Assembly (NCBI RefSeq): GCF_042663885.1
Contig: NZ_JBHSXV010000002.1
Origin: Aquipuribacter hungaricus
GTDB lineage: Bacteria > Actinomycetota > Actinomycetes > Actinomycetales > JBBAYJ01
DNA: 64,000 nucleotides
Direction: 5' to 3' (one strand)
Shown here: one piece after another, positions 59,992-64,000 of the stretch
How the letters are laid out: each line of letters starts with the position of its first letter
Position numbering within the stretch: the stretch's first letter is position 1
Notes under the pieces: generated by a model
Told to the model about the DNA's origin: nothing
Databases searched by the model: none
The model's input: the letters and a program-made list of their open reading frames with translations, nothing else
Translations under genes and position numbers: made by a program

Positions 59992-60174
59992 ATGCCGACA
60001 GTCCTGAGGCTCAGTGCGAGCCTTGAGCGCCTCGTGCAAGAAAGCGCGAGCGGCGTGAGGCCGTGTCCGTCCGGCCCCACGCCTAAGGAAAACCGTAAGG
60101 CCGCTAGAAGGGCGTCACCAGCCCCAGTCACGTTCGTGGACGTCAGGCGGGCGGTCGAATGCCCGGTCCGGTGA
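59992..60174 (+). CDS. Small frame behind the Zur-like box
   Basis: A 60-residue basic frame (MPTVLRLSASLERLVQESAS). It is supported only by its position directly behind the AT-rich box; the second half is low quality. It could be the decayed start of a zinc-regulated gene. Confidence 0.3.
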   Translation: MPTVLRLSASLERLVQESASGVRPCPSGPTPKENRKAARRASPAPVTFVDVRRAVECPVR

Positions 60175-60429
60175 TGCCCGAGCGTCGTCGCTTTGGCACT
60201 GCCCGGTTGGCGGCCGGGCGGGGTGCGGGCGGGGGTGCGGGCGCGGTGTGGCGCTGCTGCGTGACGGGGTGCCCCAGACACGCTCTAGCTGGTCGGGCTC
60301 ACGGACTGTCTCGGTTGATCCTGCACCTGGCACCGGGGTACGGGATGTCGTGGGGACGCTCGGCGAGGCAGCCTGGGGTGGCCCTGAGAAAGGCCCGTCT
60401 ACCCCTTACGCCACGGCCTGAAGAGAAAC

Positions 60430-60680
60430 GGACGGGGACCAGGTGCAGGCGACGTGGGCAACGGCGTCGAAGTTGACCTTGGAGGAGTGGAGATCGGGGT
60501 TGTCGATGTCGTCGCACTCCTAGTGGTAGCAAGGGTCGACGGACTCGTCGGTGACGCTGCCCCACATGGCCTGCTGCGCCTCGGTCTCGACGACCTCGGT
60601 GCCGATTAGGAGGCCGCCCGAGGGGATGCCGCTCTCGATGCATGCCGGACGCACTTGCTCACCCGTGGCCGTCCTCTGTC
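60430..60680 (-). pseudogene. M28 aminopeptidase, C-terminal remnant
   Basis: On the minus strand the frame reads CIESGIPSGGLLIGTEVVET, then DESVDPCYH, then a TAG stop, then ECDDIDNPDLHSSKVNFDAV and AHVACTW. This corresponds to the end of secreted M28 peptidases, where G-I-P-x-G-G and D-P-C-Y-H-x-x-C-D-D are hallmarks. The in-frame stop and the absence of the N-terminal part mark it as a pseudogene. Confidence 0.78.
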
Positions 60681-60841
60681 CGACATAAGGGTGCGACCGG
60701 GCGCCGCGAGCAACGAAGGTAGAGTCCCGGGTGCACCGCGGCCACCCCCCTGCCGTGTGCCGCTGCTGCACCTGCCCCCCTCGAGGGCGCGCACCGAGCC
60801 CGGTCCGTGATGCGACCGGACCACACCCGCTGGAGTCTGCC

Positions 60842-61939
60842 GTGAGCACCCGCCCCACCGTCCGTCGTCGCCCCACCGCCCGTCGTCGCCCCGCCGTCCG
60901 TCGTGCCCTGACCGGCTGCACCGTCGCTGTGGTGACGGCCCTCGCGGTGACCGTCACCGCTCCGGCGGCCTCAGCCGCCGACGTCGAGACCGCGCGGGAG
61001 CAGGTGGCCCAGCTCGGCCGTGACGTCGAGGCCGCCGCGGCGGAGTACGCGCAGGTCGAGGCCCGGCTCACGTCGCAGCGGGAACGTGCCGCCGCGGCCG
61101 AGGCACGCGCCAGCAGCCAGGCCAGGCTGGTCTCCGACATGGAGGCGGAGGCGGCACTGGCCGTGGAGACCTACAAGCGGGGCAGCGTCGACCCGGGCCT
61201 GTCCCTGCTCGCCAGCGGCGGCCTCGACGTGCTGACCTCGACGAGCACGCTGACCCTGCTCACCGAGCGGCGTTCCCTGAGCCTCAACGACGTGCGGGAG
61301 GCACAGACCGAGCTCGACCGACGCCGTGGTCAGGAGAAGGAGCAGCTCGCGGAGGTCGAGGCGCTGACGACCGACCTGGCGGAGCGCCGGGCCGACATCG
61401 AAGCGCGCCTCCAGGGCGCCCAGGACCTGCTGGCCGCCGCCGAGGCCGAGGAGCAGGCCCGGCTCGCAGCCGAGGGCGCCCGCGCCCAGGAGCAGGCGTC
61501 GCGCGACGCCCGCTCGAACGAGGACGCTGCGGCGGTCCCCTCCCCCGCCCCCGGCGGCAGCGGCCGCTTCATCCGGCCGCTGCAAGGGGCCGTGCGGTCG
61601 CCCTTCGGCTGGCGCATCCACCCCGTCTACGGCGAACGACGGCTCCACAAGGGCGAAGACATCCCCAGCCCGTGCGGTACCCCGGTGATGGCCGCCGGTG
61701 ACGGGACCGTCGTCTCGGCCACCTGGGACGGGTCCTACGGCAACATCATCACGGTCGACCACGGCGACGGCACCAGCACGGCCTACGCCCACCTGGAGGG
61801 ATTCGCCGTCACCAGCGGTCCTGTCTCGCAGGGTGAGGTCATCGCCTACGTCGGCACCACCGGGCTGTCGACGGGCTGCCACACCCACTTCGAGGTCCGC
61901 GAGGACGGCGAGCCCGTGGACCCGCGCGGCTACCTCTGA
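60842..61939 (+). CDS. Secreted M23 family metallopeptidase with coiled coil
   Basis: The complete 365-residue protein whose end is also at 1-535. After an Arg-rich start comes a signal peptide (GCTVAVVTALAVTVTAPAAS, cleavage after ASA), then a long coiled coil (residues about 42-215; QVAQLGRDVEAAAAEYAQVE), a linker, and the M23 domain (SPFGWRIHPVYGERRLHKGE to RGYL) with zinc ligands in LHKGED and CHTHFE. This is the RipA/EnvC-like plan of division-associated hydrolases. I chose GTG 60842, with GGAG eight bases upstream. It precedes ctaG, convergently. Confidence 0.94.
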   Translation: MSTRPTVRRRPTARRRPAVRRALTGCTVAVVTALAVTVTAPAASAADVETAREQVAQLGRDVEAAAAEYAQVEARLTSQRERAAAAEARASSQARLVSDMEAEAALAVETYKRGSVDPGLSLLASGGLDVLTSTSTLTLLTERRSLSLNDVREAQTELDRRRGQEKEQLAEVEALTTDLAERRADIEARLQGAQDLLAAAEAEEQARLAAEGARAQEQASRDARSNEDAAAVPSPAPGGSGRFIRPLQGAVRSPFGWRIHPVYGERRLHKGEDIPSPCGTPVMAAGDGTVVSATWDGSYGNIITVDHGDGTSTAYAHLEGFAVTSGPVSQGEVIAYVGTTGLSTGCHTHFEVREDGEPVDPRGYL

Positions 61940-64000
61940 GCCGACGGGCCGCCAGAGACCAGCTCGGCCCGTGCCCGGCGCACGCAGGTGACGTCGTCGC
62001 GAGAGGCCGATCTGATCCCCCGCACGGCGGTGAGCTGCTCGGCGCCGGTCGTGGGGCAGTCCTTCCGTCCTCAGGGCTGACCGGGGGGGCTGGGCTGGTG
62101 CGGAGGGTCTGAGGTCTGGCCGCTCGACCGCTCGCTGGCTCCGTCCAGGGATCGCAGGTACAGGTTGTACGCAGCCAGCGCCGCGTCGCCGTCCCGATCC
62201 GCCTGACGGTCGTACCGGCGCTGCTCCCGGTCGTCGTCGCGGAGCCACGCAGAAGGCCAGGGCGACGCTGAGGATCGCCACGGGGTAGTCACCGAGTCCC
62301 CAGGCGATGGCACCTCCCACGTACTGGTCCTGTGCGAGGTCCACCCAGCTCGGTGCGGCCGCGAGGAACCAGTCCTCGGCGAGTATGACGTCGCTGGACA
62401 TGAGGATGATGCCGAAGAACGCATGGAAGGCCATCGTGATGATGAGGATCATCAGGCGCAGCGGGTACGGCGGTCTCTGCGGACCGGGGTCGATGCCGAC
62501 GAGGACCCACGCGAAGAGATATCCGGACAGCAGGAAGTGCAACGTCATCAGGACGTGCCCGACGTAGCTGGCCATGGCGAGCTCGAAGAGCGGGCTGTAG
62601 TAGAAGACCATCAGCGAGATCACGAACAACGGGGGTGCCACCAGCGGACTCGCCACGAGCCGGAACATCCCGGAGTGGACCAGGACCAGCAGCCACTCCC
62701 GGAGCCCTCGGCCACTCGACCGGGGGCGAGGGTCCTGAAGGCAAGGCTGACCGGCGCGGCCAGGACCAGGAACGCCGGGACCGCCATGGAGATCGTCATG
62801 TGCTGGACCATGTGCATGCTGAACAAGGCCATGCCATACACGGCCGGCGCGCCGTTGGTCGCCCAGCCGAACAGCGTCCAGCCGAGACACCACGCGAACG
62901 TCCGCCGGGCGGGCCAGCGGTGGCCCCGGCGCCTCAGCCTCACCACGGCGACCAGGTAGCCGCCGGTCGACAACAACGCGACCGGTGCGAACAGCGGGTC
63001 GAAGGTCCACCGGGTGAACCAGTCCACGGCCTCGAGCGGAGCCAGCACCTGGCTGCCCATCCCCATAGCCATACCGGCATGTCCCTGCTCGCCGCCGACC
63101 GCCTCCATGGGGGAGCCCGTGGTAGGCGAGGCCCCTGTCGTCGAGGGCGACGGGAGGACCAGCCAGGGGACACTGACGAGCACACCCAAGGCCACCAGGG
63201 CAAGGCTGCGGGCACGCTGCGTGTCGCGCTGTGCCGCCACGACCGCCACCGCGGCGCCGCACACACCGACCACCACGAACATCGAGGTGGCAGGCGCGAC
63301 CTCGGCCGTGGACACCGTCAGCAGGGCTGCGTACCCCGCAGCCAGCACCCCCACGACCGGCACCACCGGGACTCCGGTGTGCCGCGACGGCCTCGCGAGG
63401 CCAGGGGCGGTGGACCGGTCGGCCGTGAGCAGGCCGGTGAGGACCGGTCCCGCCGTGAGCACGACCGCCGAGAGCCAAGCCGCGCGGGCCACGACCGCCA
63501 CCGGAGAGGCCGAGACCTCCGGCTGGCTGACCCAGCTGCCCAGCAGCACCAGCGGCAGGTGGCTGACAGCCAGCCCGAGCAGGGCCCATCCAGAGACCGC
63601 CAGCACCGTGCGCGCGGGTCGCAGCAGGCTGAGCAGCACCCCGGTCGAGCCAGCCATAGCCAGCACATGAGACGTGAAGACCGCATCGCCACCACTGGGT
63701 GCACCCGGTGAACCGGCCGAGCTCACCGCGGCCGCACCGAAGGTCTCCACGACGGCCAGCAGGAACAGCGCGACGGCCGAGACCCGACTGATGAGGACCA
63801 GCCGCGTCAAACGTCCCTCGGCTGCGGCTGCCCCGTCGAGGCCGACGCCGCGCGCTGGGCGCACCGACTCACCCGCCACGGTGATCAACGTCGAGGCGAG
63901 AAGCGCCAGCACTGCGACCCGGAGCACGACCACGGGCCAGACAGCCCCGTCGACACCACCCAGGTGCGGGACCGTCAGCGACAGCACCGCCCGCGCGTCG
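61405..64000. repeat. Terminal repeat of bases 1-2596 (circular overlap)
   Basis: Every base from 61405 on corresponds to position 1 on. Differences are an extra A near 62251 (CCACGCAGAAGG against CCACGCGAAGG), one G fewer in the G run near 62726, and a two-base change near 63293 (GCAGCTGCG against GCAGGCGCG). No repeat boundary is seen inside the window, as expected for sequence that wraps around a circle of about 61,404 bases. Confidence 0.9.
62071..64000 (-). pseudogene. ctaG: Second reading of ctaG, frameshifted and cut by window end
   Basis: The same CopD/CtaG gene as at 667-2706. Two single-base indels (near 62251 and 62726) break the frame into three pieces, which together still encode the whole protein up to the window end. 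Since the first copy is intact and the rest is almost identical, errors in the assembly overlap are the likely cause rather than a biological pseudogene. Confidence 0.85.

Noticed and set aside
61405..64000. A true second genomic copy of the M23 peptidase and ctaG
   Set aside because: No repeat boundary, near-identity and error-like differences make wrap-around of a circle much simpler; kept as possible if reads disagree.
1..64000. CRISPR arrays, tRNA or rRNA genes
   Set aside because: I saw no regularly spaced direct repeats with unique spacers, and no tRNA-like or rRNA segments while reading the sequence.

Overview
High-GC DNA with actinobacterial gene families (SigE-family ECF sigma factors, a CopD/CtaG fusion, SCO6880-type and DUF4913-type transfer genes, System II cytochrome c maturation), so the host is an actinomycete; order Micrococcales is a guess. 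The last 2,596 bases repeat the first 2,596 (position 1 equals 61405) with only two single-base indels and one two-base substitution, and neither edge of the repeat lies inside the window. The simplest reading is a circular replicon of about 61.4 kb read slightly more than once. Several coding sequences carry single-base frameshifts, and some or all may be consensus errors.

Layout. (1) 1-10.7 kb: an M23 peptidase, a CopD/CtaG copper and oxidase assembly protein, cytochrome c oxidase subunit I, and a four-gene cytochrome c maturation cluster (thioredoxin-like, CcdA, ResB, CcsA), an unusual respiratory cargo. (2) 10.9-16.3 kb: a second M23 peptidase gene split by a 3.9-kb IS21-family element that has clear ends, a 6-bp target duplication and two passenger genes. 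(3) 16.5-29.9 kb: type IV secretion genes (DUF4913, coupling ATPase, VirB4-like ATPase, SCO6880-like protein, TrbL-like channel, VirB8-like and pilin-like proteins), then, on the other strand, a HTH protein, a lipoprotein, a wall hydrolase and a ParA/MinD-like ATPase. (4) 30-33.7 kb: a primase-polymerase replication protein and a parAB locus flanked by CTAG-box palindromes.

(5) 34-40.2 kb: a defence-like island with an AbiTii-domain membrane protein, two broken serine resolvases, and an AAA+ ATPase coupled to a subtilisin-like protease. (6) 40.7-52.6 kb: mostly chromosomal-type accessory genes, namely two parallel SigE-sigma/membrane-partner pairs with matching promoters, a uridine-kinase-like protein, three overlapping small membrane genes, a methyltransferase, a zinc-finger protein and remnants of metal transporters. 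(7) 52.6-58.9 kb: mobilization genes (MobC-like, relaxase and companions) with a candidate oriT hairpin. (8) 59-61.9 kb: small ORFs, an AT-rich Zur-like box, an aminopeptidase remnant and the intact copy of the first M23 gene.

The most novel-looking signal is an approximately 183-bp element, present once after rep and once inside the mobilization cluster in inverted orientation. It is bounded by GGTCTCACC inverted repeats, and an internal hairpin changes sequence between copies while keeping its pairing.
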